This document shows, piece by piece, positions 26,215-34,657 of a DNA stretch of 56,960 bases (position 1 is the first letter of the stretch; the number at the start of each line of letters is the position of its first letter). This DNA is from Archaeoglobaceae archaeon. Lineage in GTDB: Archaea > Halobacteriota > Archaeoglobi > Archaeoglobales > Archaeoglobaceae. The stretch is from NCBI GenBank assembly GCA_026988525.1, contig JALSLC010000014.1, positions 1 to 56,960 of the forward strand. The letters run 5' to 3'. A program made the position numbers and the translations under genes. A model generated the notes under the pieces. It had not been told where the DNA came from and did not search any database. It saw only the letters and a list, made by a program, of their open reading frames with translations.

Positions 26215-27321
26215 TCACCTCTTTTTTAATCTACCTATTACGGGTTCCCCACCCTTAGGGGTCCAAACTTTATCTGGTTTGCATACAGCCCTTATTGCTG
26301 CTTCTTCAGAAGAAACAAACAATAGATCTCCTTTTTCTCCGGCAGTAATTGGTCTAAGTCTAATTCTGTCTGTTAGTCCTATCATTTCGCCGTGGTGAGC
26401 AATTATTATTGTGAAAGGCCCATTTATTAATAGAGGAGCGTAGACCATTCTTAGAGTGGTATAGAATTTTTTCTTCTTTTCTTCCATTCTATCTATTTGG
26501 TCCCACATAGGTGGAGCAAATATTTTGGCAACAACCTCTATTGGAAGCTTTTGTTTTCTCATTAGTAGATCTACTGCATAGGCTATAACTTCTGTATCTG
26601 TAAAAAGTGTGCAGTAGTAACCGTACATTTCTAAAAATCTCCTATTTGTTCCGTAAGAGCTTATCTCTCCATTGTGAACAACAGTCCAGTCAAGTATGCA
26701 GAATGGATGTGCTCCACCCCACCAGCCGGGGGTATTAGTTGGAAATCTACTGTGTGCAGTCCATATATAGCCTTTGTAAAGTTCTTCAAGCATAAAAAGT
26801 TCAGCTATCTCCTCAGGAAATCCTACTCCTTTAAAAACACCCATATCTTTTCCAGATGAGAATACATAAGCATAATCAATTCCTGTATTTATCTTCATAA
26901 CTTTATCTACGACATAGTCATCATCACTCAAAATTTTATCTTTTCCTTTTTTCTGGGGCTTTACAAAATACCTCCAGAACATAGGAGGGTCTAAATTAAC
27001 GTCCTCCTTAGTCGGGATTTCTTCATCATCAACTACGTCAAAGTATTTGTTTAAAAAGCCATCAACTTTTTGTTTAACTTCCTCTTTTTCAAACATTACG
27101 TGTATGGCATAACAATCCTTGTACTCAGGATAAATGCCGTAAACAGCGAAACCTCCACCTAAGCCATTTCCTCTAACTTTCATGTTCTTCATAGCTTCTA
27201 TAATCATTTTTCCTCCAAATCTTCTTCCACTTCTGTCCATGACACCAAAAATAGCACAAGATTGAATATCTTTGTTTACTCTACCATCTGTTACCCTAAG
27301 TTTGCTGACATTATTTATCAT
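26215..27321 (-). CDS. Glutamate synthase glutamine amidotransferase (class II) subunit
   Basis: This is the Ntn glutaminase domain of glutamate synthase as a separate protein of 368 residues from ATG 27321, which follows GGTGAT at good spacing. It shows CAIFGVMDRSG, TAHSRFPTNTPGW, VHNGEISSYGTNRRF and LFTDTEVIAYAVD. The nucleophile is Cys22, so about 21 residues must be clipped to free its amino group, as in other GltB proteins with propeptides. It is the first gene of the three-gene unit, with a TATA element TATTTATAAAG just upstream. Confidence 0.93.
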   Translation of the reverse strand: MINNVSKLRVTDGRVNKDIQSCAIFGVMDRSGRRFGGKMIIEAMKNMKVRGNGLGGGFAVYGIYPEYKDCYAIHVMFEKEEVKQKVDGFLNKYFDVVDDEEIPTKEDVNLDPPMFWRYFVKPQKKGKDKILSDDDYVVDKVMKINTGIDYAYVFSSGKDMGVFKGVGFPEEIAELFMLEELYKGYIWTAHSRFPTNTPGWWGGAHPFCILDWTVVHNGEISSYGTNRRFLEMYGYYCTLFTDTEVIAYAVDLLMRKQKLPIEVVAKIFAPPMWDQIDRMEEKKKKFYTTLRMVYAPLLINGPFTIIIAHHGEMIGLTDRIRLRPITAGEKGDLLFVSSEEAAIRAVCKPDKVWTPKGGEPVIGRLKKR

Positions 27322-27519
27322 GCGAATCACCAGCACAGAATGGCTATATCTTTATAAATATCTTTTCCTTTCTGCTTTATTTAGCTTGATTTTAAGTTTT
27401 TGCAGTTTATAGGCTATTTATTCGAAAATCCCGCAAAAATTTCTGGAAGTATAAAAATTTAATTCAAAACTGCCAACTTTGATTGCTAAAGGTAGAGTTT
27501 TAGCTGCAATAGTAACTAT
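27322..27519. promoter_or_regulatory. Divergent promoter region between glutamate synthase and cob operons
   Basis: On the minus strand TATTTATAAAG (about 27350-27360) serves the glutamate synthase genes. On the plus side AAGTATAAAAATTTAATTC (about 27447-27466) is a TATA candidate for the cbiT operon, about 60 bases before its TTG. I looked for a cobalamin riboswitch and saw no B12-box-like element. Confidence 0.5.
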
Positions 27520-28080
27520 TTGGATATCGCAATTAAAAATATCAAAAAATTAATTATCTCTCACAAAACTTTGTTTGTGAAGTTTACTAAGGATGAAGTA
27601 ATCGGTGTTGCTTTTTCAAAGCTGAAACCTGAAAAGAGAGACGTATTTGCAGATATAGGATGTTATTCGTGCAAAGTTTCTGCTTTTTTCAGTCCTTACG
27701 TAAAAAAAGTGTACGCTGTTGATTTAAGTTTGGAAAACATAAAACCTGAATACGTAAAAGACAACGTCGAACTGTTAGAAATGAATGGAGTAGAATTTCT
27801 AAAAAATTATAGAGCTGATATAATTTTTTTCGGTGGGACTAAGGATATTGAAAAAATGCTAAGACTTGCATTTGATAGAGGTACAAAAAAGTGCTGTGTC
27901 AGTGCTGCGAGGATTGAAGTGGCTATTAAAGCAAAGAAAACAATGGAAGAATTGGGTGTTTTTAAAGAAATAGTAGCTGTTTGCGTGTGGAAGAGTTATA
28001 AACTTGCAGGTTATACAGCATTTAAACCCATAAATCCAGTTTTTTTAGTTGTGGGGGTGAGCTCTTGCTCTATGGAGTAA
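27520..28080 (+). CDS. cbiT: Cobalt-precorrin-6B/7 decarboxylating methyltransferase CbiT, diverged SAM motif
   Basis: CbiT methylates C15 and decarboxylates C12 of the corrin ring. The 186-residue Rossmann protein has the family's start, with FVKFTKDEVIGVAFSKL in place of the usual TKxEVR segment, and DIGCYSC at residues 45-51. Most members read DIGCGTG or DIGCGSG, so two of the three glycines of the SAM loop are replaced here (Tyr49, Cys51). TTG at 27520 is the only start available, because TAG closes the frame at 27493, and no good ribosome site is visible. The order before cbiL strongly supports the call. Activity is less certain than identity. Confidence 0.82.
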   Translation: MDIAIKNIKKLIISHKTLFVKFTKDEVIGVAFSKLKPEKRDVFADIGCYSCKVSAFFSPYVKKVYAVDLSLENIKPEYVKDNVELLEMNGVEFLKNYRADIIFFGGTKDIEKMLRLAFDRGTKKCCVSAARIEVAIKAKKTMEELGVFKEIVAVCVWKSYKLAGYTAFKPINPVFLVVGVSSCSME

Positions 28081-28679
28081 GTATTGGTCCGGGAGATCCA
28101 GAATTATTAACTCTCAAAGCGAAAAAAGTGATAGAGGAAGTTGATGAGGTAATAGCCCCGGGGAAGTTGGCAGCCAAGGTTGTAGAAGGAATTAGAGATG
28201 TAAGAATAGTTGAATTTCCTATGGGGGAAAGCGAAAAAGTAATAGAGGTTCTTTCAAATGAATTGGCAACGAGGTGTGCTAAAGAGGACATAGCATTTGT
28301 GGCTTTGGGAGATGTTATGTTTTATTCGACTTTTATGCACATAGCTAAAAAAATAGCTGGAAAAGTTAAAATAGAGTGCATACCCGGAGTACCAAGTTTT
28401 AGCTGCGTTTTTGACGCCACTCTAACTTTCTGTAATAAACCTTTTGAAGTTATTACTCCAAGGGAAATTGAAAGTTGTAGTAGAGATATAGTAGTAGTTA
28501 TAAAAGCGACAAAACCAAAAGAAATAGAGAAAAAAGCGGAAAAAATGGGTTACAAAGTTAAGGCTGTTGCAAGAAGGATGTTCATGAATGGAGAAGAAAT
28601 ATACTTGGAAAAAATACCCTACTTTGAGGACTACTTTACGACAATTATTTTAGAAAAAGTGGGAAATTATGAAGGCTAA
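28065..28679 (+). CDS. cbiL: Cobalt-precorrin-2 C20-methyltransferase CbiL
   Basis: CbiL methylates C20 of cobalt-factor/precorrin-2. The 204-residue tetrapyrrole methylase shows VSIGPGDPELLTLKAKKVI, VALGDVMFYSTFMHIA (GDP.xYST is CbiL-like) and CIPGVPSFSCVFDA. The TTG start at 28065 is backed by GGGGGTGA four bases upstream and overlaps the cbiT end by 16 bases. At 204 residues it is slightly shorter than usual (about 220-240). It overlaps cbiF by 11 bases. Confidence 0.93.
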   Translation: MLYGVSIGPGDPELLTLKAKKVIEEVDEVIAPGKLAAKVVEGIRDVRIVEFPMGESEKVIEVLSNELATRCAKEDIAFVALGDVMFYSTFMHIAKKIAGKVKIECIPGVPSFSCVFDATLTFCNKPFEVITPREIESCSRDIVVVIKATKPKEIEKKAEKMGYKVKAVARRMFMNGEEIYLEKIPYFEDYFTTIILEKVGNYEG

Positions 28680-29382
28680 GGTTTACTTCATCGGATTTGG
28701 TCCGGGAGATCCAGAATTATTGACTTTAAAAGCGCATAAGCTTTTAAGTAAAGCAGATTTGATAATTTATGCTGGCTCTATAGTGCCTAAGGAATGTTTA
28801 TCGACTTACAAAGGCTTGAAAGTAAACAGTCACGGAATGAAGTTAGAAGAAATAGTTTCTTTAATGGAAAGAGAGGCTAAAGCTGGAAAAACTGTTGTTA
28901 GAGTCCATAGCGGTGATCCTTCGATATACTCAGCTATAAACGAACAGATAGAAGAACTCGAAAAAAGAGGCATTGAGTGTGAAGTGATACCAGGAATAAG
29001 CAGTGTTTTAGCTTCAGCAGCATCTTTAAAATTAGAGCTAACTTCTCCCGGAATTTCAGAATTCGTTTTTATAGGTAGGCCTGCTGGTAAAACTCTAAAA
29101 GAAGATTACTTGGAAGAGGTAGCTAAAATACCCTGTACAATAGTACTCTTACTTGGAATTGATAAAATAGATTACATAGTAGAAAAAGTTTCAAAAGTAA
29201 GAGGTAGTAAAGAACCAGTTGCAGTAGTTTACCACGCTTCAAGAGATGATGAGATAATCATAAAAGGTAAACTTGAAGATATAGCTGAAAAAGTTAAAAA
29301 AGCAGGGATAAATAGAACTGCTACAATTATAATTGGAAAAGCTTTAGAAAATAGAGGAAGGAGGTCTGTCCTATACGGATAG
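28669..29382 (+). CDS. cbiF: Cobalt-precorrin-4 C11-methyltransferase CbiF
   Basis: CbiF methylates C11. The 237-residue protein has FIGFGPGDPELLTLKAHKLL, ADLIIYAGSIVPKE (a CbiF hallmark), VRVHSGDPSIYSAINEQ and VIPGISSVLASAASLKLELT. Length is slightly below the usual 250. It starts inside the cbiL end and its TAG at 29380-29382 overlaps the proposed start of cbiG. Confidence 0.96.
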   Translation: MKAKVYFIGFGPGDPELLTLKAHKLLSKADLIIYAGSIVPKECLSTYKGLKVNSHGMKLEEIVSLMEREAKAGKTVVRVHSGDPSIYSAINEQIEELEKRGIECEVIPGISSVLASAASLKLELTSPGISEFVFIGRPAGKTLKEDYLEEVAKIPCTIVLLLGIDKIDYIVEKVSKVRGSKEPVAVVYHASRDDEIIIKGKLEDIAEKVKKAGINRTATIIIGKALENRGRRSVLYG

Positions 29383-30074
29383 CAGTATTGGGTTTTGGAA
29401 AAGACATAAGGCAGCTTAGAAAACTTTCTGACTGGCTTAATGCTGAAATAATCCTTTATAAATCTGGAATATGGAAAGATCTGTTTGAAAAGGAGTACGA
29501 TTGTATAGTTGCTTATATGCCGTGTGGGGTTGTTGTTAGGGGGATATGTCCCCACCTAAGGAATAAGTGGATTGACCCAGCAGTAGTAGTTGTAGATAAA
29601 GCTATGAGGTTCGCAATTCCAATAATTGGAGGACACCACGGTGGAAATGAAATCGCTCAAATGCTTGAAAAATATGGGCTAAAGGCAGTAATAACTACTG
29701 CAATGGAATACTCAGAAGGATTAAGCGTTGGTATAGGGTGTAAAAGAGGAGTTAGTGCTGAAGAAGTTTTGTATGCAATAAAATCTGCTCTTGCCGAAGT
29801 TGGATTTGAAATTAAAGATATTAGAGTAATAGCCACATCTGAAATAAAAAAGGGTGAGAAAGGAATTGTAGAAGCAGCAGATAAGTTGAAAAAACCATTG
29901 ATGTTCTTAGACAATAAAACTCTAAACTGCATAAATGTTCCAAGTGAAAGCGAGGCTAAAAGAATTGGACTTAGAAGTGTGGCTGAAGGATGCGCCCTTT
30001 ACTACTCTAAGGAAAAAGTCCTTTTATTGCCTAAGAGAGTTTATGGAAGAGTTACAGTAGCAATAGCAAGGTGA
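29373..30074 (+). CDS. cbiG: Cobalt-precorrin-5A hydrolase CbiG, apparent ATA start
   Basis: CbiG opens the delta-lactone of cobalt-precorrin-5A and releases acetaldehyde. The protein (233 residues from 29373) shows AYMPCGVVVRGICPHL, WIDPAVVVVDKAMRFAIPIIGGHHGG and VSVGIGCKRG-like LSVGIGCKRGVSAEE with a C-terminal LPKRVYGRVTVAIAR. GGAGGT at 29360-29365 is seven bases before ATA 29373, which gives a start MRIAVLGFGKD containing the first beta strand. The only conventional start, TTG at 29388, has no ribosome site and removes that strand. TAG at 29352 closes the frame upstream. The short middle region is usual in archaea. Confidence 0.9.
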   Translation: MRIAVLGFGKDIRQLRKLSDWLNAEIILYKSGIWKDLFEKEYDCIVAYMPCGVVVRGICPHLRNKWIDPAVVVVDKAMRFAIPIIGGHHGGNEIAQMLEKYGLKAVITTAMEYSEGLSVGIGCKRGVSAEEVLYAIKSALAEVGFEIKDIRVIATSEIKKGEKGIVEAADKLKKPLMFLDNKTLNCINVPSESEAKRIGLRSVAEGCALYYSKEKVLLLPKRVYGRVTVAIAR

Positions 30075-30078
30075 TTTT

Positions 30079-31425
30079 ATGCTGTACGTTGTAGGAATTG
30101 GTCCGGGAAAAGAAGATTTACTCACTCTCAGAGCTGTAAGAATTTTAAAGGAAGCTGACGTTGTTCTTGGTCATAGAAGTTATTTAAGTAGAGTTCTTGA
30201 TATTATCAATCCAAATGCAGAAATAATAGAGAGTAGAATGGGTAAAGAACTTGAAAGAGTAAAAATAGCTGTAAAACTTTCTAAGAATAAGAAAGTTTGC
30301 CTTGTTAGCGGAGGAGATCCATCTATATATGGTATGACTTCTCTTTTGTTGGAGTATTTAATGAAAAATAAAATAAATTTAAAGTTTGAGGTAATTCCTG
30401 GAGTTACAGCCTTATCTTCAGCTAATCCTCTCTTAGGGTGTCCTGTTAGTGGAGATCATTGTGTAGTTAGCTTGAGCGATCTTCTGACTCCTTGGGAATG
30501 TATTGAAAGAAGTCTTATTTCAGCACTTCTTGGAGATTTTGTTGTTGTTATATACAATCCATCGAGTAAACGGAGAAAGAAAAACTTAGAAAAAGCGATG
30601 AAGATAATATTGAGGTTTAGAGGAAACGTACCAATAGGTTGTGTCAAAAATGCTGAGAGAGAAGGCACAGAAATCTGGATTTCAAATCCGATAGAAATAA
30701 TGGAGAATTTAGATAGAGTGGATATGCATACAATACTGTTTGTCTCAAATTATGAAACTGTTTTTGATAGTAATATTTTGCTAACACCAAGAGGTTATTC
30801 GAATAAGTACAGTATAAGTGAGAATGAAAAAAGAGTTATAGAATCTTCTGGAGCGAAAACAAAAGAGGCTATTACTATTGCAAAAAGTAGTGCTAAAGTT
30901 GCTGAAGTTTTACTGCAAAACTTCGATGGAGTTGAAAAATTTATTATGGAAAGATGCTTAGTTGCTACAGCAGATCCGTCAATTTTGTCAATTCTCAAAT
31001 TTAATAGAATTGAAGAAGTAATAAACGCCATAAAAAATTGTAAAAAAATTATAGTTGATGTTGAAATGGTTAAAGCTGGAATTTATGGAAGAGCTAAAGA
31101 TAAAGAAATCTTAGTTGCTTCAAAACTTGGAAAAAACGAAGAAAAAACCTTAGTTTCCTCAGGAATAGATAAACTAAAAAATGATATTAAATCTCAATTT
31201 GTAGCTATAGGTAATGCCCCGTCAGCTCTTGAGGAATTATGCAAATTAATTGAAAATGGTACAACTCCTTCAGCTATTGTTGCTACTCCTGTAGGTTTTA
31301 CGAACGCTGTAAAGGCAAAGGATATGTTGTCGGAGTTAGATTTGCCATACATTGTATCAAAAGGCCCGAGAGGAGGGTCTAACCTTTGCGTTGCTATCGT
31401 AAATGCTTTGCTATCTTTGGGGTGA
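30079..31425 (+). CDS. cbiH: CbiH-CbiC fusion: precorrin-3B C17-methyltransferase with methylmutase-like domain
   Basis: Residues 1 to about 240 are CbiH, which contracts the ring and methylates C17: VGIGPGKEDLLTLRA, VSGGDPSIYGM, IPGVTALSSANPLLGCP and YNPSSKRRKKN. Residues about 245-448 match precorrin-8 methylmutase (CbiC/CobH): IIVDVEMVKAGIYGR, VAIGNAPSALEELCKLI, ATPVGFTNAVKAKD and GPRGGSNLCVAIVNALL. In CobH the catalytic His sits in RMVHACG; here the same place reads RCLVATA, so Val295 stands where His is expected. The fused domain may be inactive or use another residue. The start ATG 30079 follows GTGATTTT. Confidence 0.9.
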   Translation: MLYVVGIGPGKEDLLTLRAVRILKEADVVLGHRSYLSRVLDIINPNAEIIESRMGKELERVKIAVKLSKNKKVCLVSGGDPSIYGMTSLLLEYLMKNKINLKFEVIPGVTALSSANPLLGCPVSGDHCVVSLSDLLTPWECIERSLISALLGDFVVVIYNPSSKRRKKNLEKAMKIILRFRGNVPIGCVKNAEREGTEIWISNPIEIMENLDRVDMHTILFVSNYETVFDSNILLTPRGYSNKYSISENEKRVIESSGAKTKEAITIAKSSAKVAEVLLQNFDGVEKFIMERCLVATADPSILSILKFNRIEEVINAIKNCKKIIVDVEMVKAGIYGRAKDKEILVASKLGKNEEKTLVSSGIDKLKNDIKSQFVAIGNAPSALEELCKLIENGTTPSAIVATPVGFTNAVKAKDMLSELDLPYIVSKGPRGGSNLCVAIVNALLSLG

Positions 31426-31429
31426 AAAA

Positions 31430-31978
31430 ATGCTCTCAGTTGTTGGAGTAGGAATAGCTGAGGGACATATTACTGAGAGAGGGAGAAAGATAATAGAAGA
31501 AGCTGATGTGGTTTATGGTAGCAAAAAAGCAATAAAAATTGCTAAAGTAAATGGGAAAATAATTGAAAAGTTTTGTAGAGAAACTTATTCTAAAATCGAA
31601 GATGAGGCAAAAAGCAAAAATGTTGTTGTACTTTCTACTGGAGATCCAATGGTGTCTGGATTGGGTTTAAAGTTGAAAGCTGATATAATAGAGAATGGAA
31701 TAAGCAGTGTTTTAGTTGCGTTGAGTAGGTTAAGGTTAAACTTATGTGAGGTTATAGTAGTTGACTGCCACAATAAAGATTGTTTGAGTGAGATAAAAAA
31801 GGCTTTAGAACTTAGGCCGGTATTAGTTCTTACATCTAAGGGATTTAAGCTTGAAATTGACGGTGTTAAAATTACTGTTTTGGAGAACTTGTTTAGTAAT
31901 AACGAAAAAATATACAATGTTAGCGGAAAGTTCGTTGTTGAGTGTAACGATACTATACTTTTAGTGCAAAAAAATTAA
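31430..31978 (+). CDS. cbiE: Cobalt-precorrin-7 C5-methyltransferase CbiE
   Basis: CbiE methylates C5 in the late corrin pathway and works with CbiT, which is here a separate protein. The ATG at 31430 follows GGGGTGA by five bases; an earlier TTG at 31403 lies inside cbiHC and is unlikely. The 182-residue product shows VVGVGIAEGHITERGRKII, ADVVYGSKKA, STGDPMVSGLGLKL and ENGISSVLVALSRLRL, which replaces the usual PGISS segment. It is compact compared with the family (about 200). Confidence 0.87.
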   Translation: MLSVVGVGIAEGHITERGRKIIEEADVVYGSKKAIKIAKVNGKIIEKFCRETYSKIEDEAKSKNVVVLSTGDPMVSGLGLKLKADIIENGISSVLVALSRLRLNLCEVIVVDCHNKDCLSEIKKALELRPVLVLTSKGFKLEIDGVKITVLENLFSNNEKIYNVSGKFVVECNDTILLVQKN

Positions 31979-32032
31979 TAATCTAAGGTATTTTTTACTT
32001 TAAAACAAAAAAATTTGATAGAGGTAAGCTAT

Positions 32033-32443
32033 ATGGATAGGGTCAAGAAAGGTTTGATTATAATGGGACACGGGAGTAAACTGCACTACTACAAAGAAGT
32101 AATGGAATTTCATAGAGAAAGGATAATGAAATCTGGATTCTTTGATGAAGTTGAATTGGCATTTGCTGCACATGGAAGAAAACCAACTGTGGATGAAGTT
32201 ATAAAAAAAATGGAAAGCAAAGAAATTTACTTGGTTCCGCTGTTTATGGCTTACGGCGTTCATACTGCTGAAGAACTACCAGAAATGCTTGGATTCGAGT
32301 TTAGGGAAGGGACTGTTGAATTAAGTTTGGACGGGAAAAAAGTAATTCTATGTGAGCCGGTTGGCAGGGATGAACTGATAACTTACGCCATACTAAACAG
32401 AGTTATGGTTGCAAAGAAAGATTTGGAATCGCAAACAAAATAA
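32033..32443 (+). CDS. cbiX: Sirohydrochlorin cobaltochelatase, short form CbiX/CfbA
   Basis: The 136-residue chelatase inserts cobalt (or nickel, if it acts as CfbA) into sirohydrochlorin. It has the metal-binding His in IIMGHGSKLHYY and the second His in AYGVHTAEELP, and lacks the duplicated half of long CbiX. ATG 32033 is placed by GAGGTAAG upstream; a TTG at 32015 would include that site. It is last in the cob cluster and 54 bases after cbiE. Cobalt is the likelier metal given its neighbours, but sequence alone does not separate CbiX from CfbA. Confidence 0.92.
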   Translation: MDRVKKGLIIMGHGSKLHYYKEVMEFHRERIMKSGFFDEVELAFAAHGRKPTVDEVIKKMESKEIYLVPLFMAYGVHTAEELPEMLGFEFREGTVELSLDGKKVILCEPVGRDELITYAILNRVMVAKKDLESQTK

Positions 32444-32466
32444 ATACAAATTAAGCGTAATGAAGT

Positions 32467-33255
32467 ATGAAAGTTCTTGGTATAGACATAGGTGGAACTA
32501 ATGTAGATGTAGTAGTTTATGATGGGGTAAAATTTGAATACGTAAAATCAGAAAGAACGTCCAATATTCCAGATTTTACTGAATTTTTAAGTGAAATTAT
32601 AGAAGAAACTGAAGTTAATATAGTTGGAATTGGAATTGCTGCTTGGTTGAGAGGTAAACCACCAAAACCTGTTTTTGCACCGAACTTAGATGATGTTGAG
32701 AGTTTTAACTTTGATGACTTTCCAATAAAACTGGTTATTGAGAATGATGCAAACTGCTTTGCACTTTATGCATCACACTCACTAAAAATCAATAATTTGC
32801 TTGGAGTTACAGTTGGAACTGGTGTTGGAAGTGGTATAGTATTTGATGGGAAACTTTACAGAGGAATGGGAATGGCGGGAGAAATAGGCCATGTTGTTGT
32901 AGTTGAAGATGGAAGGTTGTGTGGATGTGGTGGTAAAGGTCACTTAGAAGCATATTTTGGAGGTAGAGCGTACAGTTTGGAAGGAAAAGACGTAAAAAAG
33001 CTTGTAGAAAGTGAGGAGATATATGCTACGGAAGGATTTTTATTATTTTGTAGAACTATCGCAAACTCAATAAAGCTTCTGGATCCTGAAGCAGTCGTTC
33101 TTGGAGGCAGGATTGGTATGAACTTAAATGTTGATATTGTAAAAGACTGTGTGTATTCTTACTTACCGCCATTTTACCAGACTAAAATTCTTACTTTAAA
33201 AGATGAACTCTCAGTAGCTAAAGGGGCGTGTTTAGTGTGCTTTGAAAATTTATAA
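32467..33255 (+). CDS. ROK-family sugar kinase
   Basis: The 262-residue protein has the ROK/hexokinase phosphate motif GIDIGGTNVDVVVYD, ENDANCFALY, VTVGTGVGSGIVFDG (adenosine and phosphate loops) and MGMAGEIGHVVV. The ROK zinc motif reads CGCGGKGHLEAY: two cysteines are kept and the third ligand is His rather than Cys. Likely substrates are glucose, N-acetylglucosamine or similar, but this cannot be fixed from sequence. It is short for the family (about 300). It lies 24 bases after cbiX without an evident functional link. Confidence 0.88.
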   Translation: MKVLGIDIGGTNVDVVVYDGVKFEYVKSERTSNIPDFTEFLSEIIEETEVNIVGIGIAAWLRGKPPKPVFAPNLDDVESFNFDDFPIKLVIENDANCFALYASHSLKINNLLGVTVGTGVGSGIVFDGKLYRGMGMAGEIGHVVVVEDGRLCGCGGKGHLEAYFGGRAYSLEGKDVKKLVESEEIYATEGFLLFCRTIANSIKLLDPEAVVLGGRIGMNLNVDIVKDCVYSYLPPFYQTKILTLKDELSVAKGACLVCFENL

Positions 33256-33277
33256 TCCGTTTATCTAAAGATTATTC

Positions 33278-33913
33278 ATGCCAGCACATTTAATGGTGGA
33301 TAAGTTATCGGTTGAAGTAAAAAACTTTTCTTTGAAAGATATAAGTTTTGAAGTTGAGAGAGGTGAACACTTCGCAATAGTTGGTCCTACGGGTAGTGGA
33401 AAATCTATGTTGCTTGAAACGATAGCTGGAATAAGAAAACCGAGTTCTGGAAAAATAACTTTGAATGGAAAGGATATTACACATTTACCACCTGAAAAAA
33501 GAAATATTGGAATGGTTTATCAGGATTATGTATTGTTTCCAAACATGAATGTTTACGGCAACATAGCTTACGGCTTAAAAATTAGAAAGTATAAAAACAT
33601 AGACGAAAAAGTTCTCAAGTTAGCAGAAATGCTTGGAATAGAAAATTTACTTGACAGAAAAATAGATTCTCTTAGTGGTGGAGAAAAACAGAGGGTTGCT
33701 ATAGCAAGAGCTTTAGCAGTAGAACCTGAAGTGATTTTGCTTGATGAACCATTTAGTGCTCTTGATTCAGAAACGAGGGTTAAAATGAGAGATTCCATAT
33801 TTAAATTGCTTAAGAGGAATAAAATTACTACAATTCATGTAACGCATATTGAGGAGGATGTAGAGTGTGCAGATAGAATCGCAAAGATGAAGAATGGATA
33901 TTTGTTAATATAG
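33278..33913 (+). CDS. ABC transporter ATP-binding protein, molybdate/tungstate (ModC/WtpC)-like
   Basis: This 211-residue ATPase has Walker A VGPTGSGKS, the Q-loop VYQDYVLFPNMNV, signature LSGGEKQRVAIARALA, Walker B VILLDEPFSALD and the H-loop IHVTHIEEDVE. The closest resemblance is to tungstate/molybdate and iron importers, but it lacks the C-terminal regulatory domain of about 120 residues. No permease or binding protein gene is adjacent, so its partners must be elsewhere. An ATG-like internal start near 33293 is possible. It overlaps the convergent GTPase gene by nine bases. Confidence 0.85.
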   Translation: MPAHLMVDKLSVEVKNFSLKDISFEVERGEHFAIVGPTGSGKSMLLETIAGIRKPSSGKITLNGKDITHLPPEKRNIGMVYQDYVLFPNMNVYGNIAYGLKIRKYKNIDEKVLKLAEMLGIENLLDRKIDSLSGGEKQRVAIARALAVEPEVILLDEPFSALDSETRVKMRDSIFKLLKRNKITTIHVTHIEEDVECADRIAKMKNGYLLI

Positions 33914-34657
33914 TATTCTTTCCATATCTTCTCCTCCATAGAATATCTCTTGAATTTTGTCGTATATATCCTCCATTCCGAATCCTTCCTTAGCTGAAAC
34001 GGGTATTGGATTTTGAAGTAAACCAACCTCCCTTATTACGTGGAATAAATCCCTTTCAACACCACTACCAAGGTCTAAGTATAGTTTCTCTGGATCACTC
34101 CAGCTTTCGATTTTACTTAATTCTCTCTCTCCAAGTAAATCGCACTTAGATAATACTGGAATATGTGGTATTTTCAACCTGAATATAGATGAAGCCATAA
34201 GAAATGTAATAGAGACAAAACCATTAGGTGTTTTAGATATAACTGGATCGAAAAGAAAAACAGAAATATTGTTCTTTCCAAGAGCGTTTATCACTATTTC
34301 ACTACTTCTTCTTAGTGTGAATAGCTCCATCTGTCCGGGAGTATCTATTAAAACGTAGGGCACATCGTAGTAATCTATTTCCTCTTTTATATCATCTATT
34401 TCAGCACCAAGCAAATCTGCACAAAGTATCTGGGCTCCATTTGGGCCAACTCCATACTTTAACATTACATCTGTTAAAGTAAAGTAATCTCTTATGTCAA
34501 CATTTGGACTGTAAGGCAATTTTTCGCTACCCGGATCCAGATTTACTGTTATATGGTCTATTTGGTGAAATTCAAGCCACTCTGAAAAAGCTGAAAGTAG
34601 ATGAGTTTTTCCACTTCCGGCCGTTCCAATAAAGTAGATATTTACTTTCATATTCAT
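33905..34657 (-). CDS. GPN-loop GTPase
   Basis: The 250-residue GTPase has Walker [14 protein letters not shown], the diagnostic Gly-Pro-Asn in [18 protein letters not shown] (switch II), LSKCDLL (guanine specificity) and a C-terminal [12 protein letters not shown]. It is the archaeal homologue of eukaryotic Gpa/GPN proteins that help assemble RNA polymerase II and others; the archaeal role is not settled. It starts within the end of purL (ATGA overlap); ATG 34651 is an alternative start. Confidence 0.95.
   Translation of the reverse strand: MNMKVNIYFIGTAGSGKTHLLSAFSEWLEFHQIDHITVNLDPGSEKLPYSPNVDIRDYFTLTDVMLKYGVGPNGAQILCADLLGAEIDDIKEEIDYYDVPYVLIDTPGQMELFTLRRSSEIVINALGKNNISVFLFDPVISKTPNGFVSITFLMASSIFRLKIPHIPVLSKCDLLGERELSKIESWSDPEKLYLDLGSGVERDLFHVIREVGLLQNPIPVSAKEGFGMEDIYDKIQEIFYGGEDMERILY

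Noticed and set aside
27337-27519. Cobalamin riboswitch before cbiT
   Set aside because: No B12-box-like sequence or matching stem pattern; such riboswitches are essentially bacterial.
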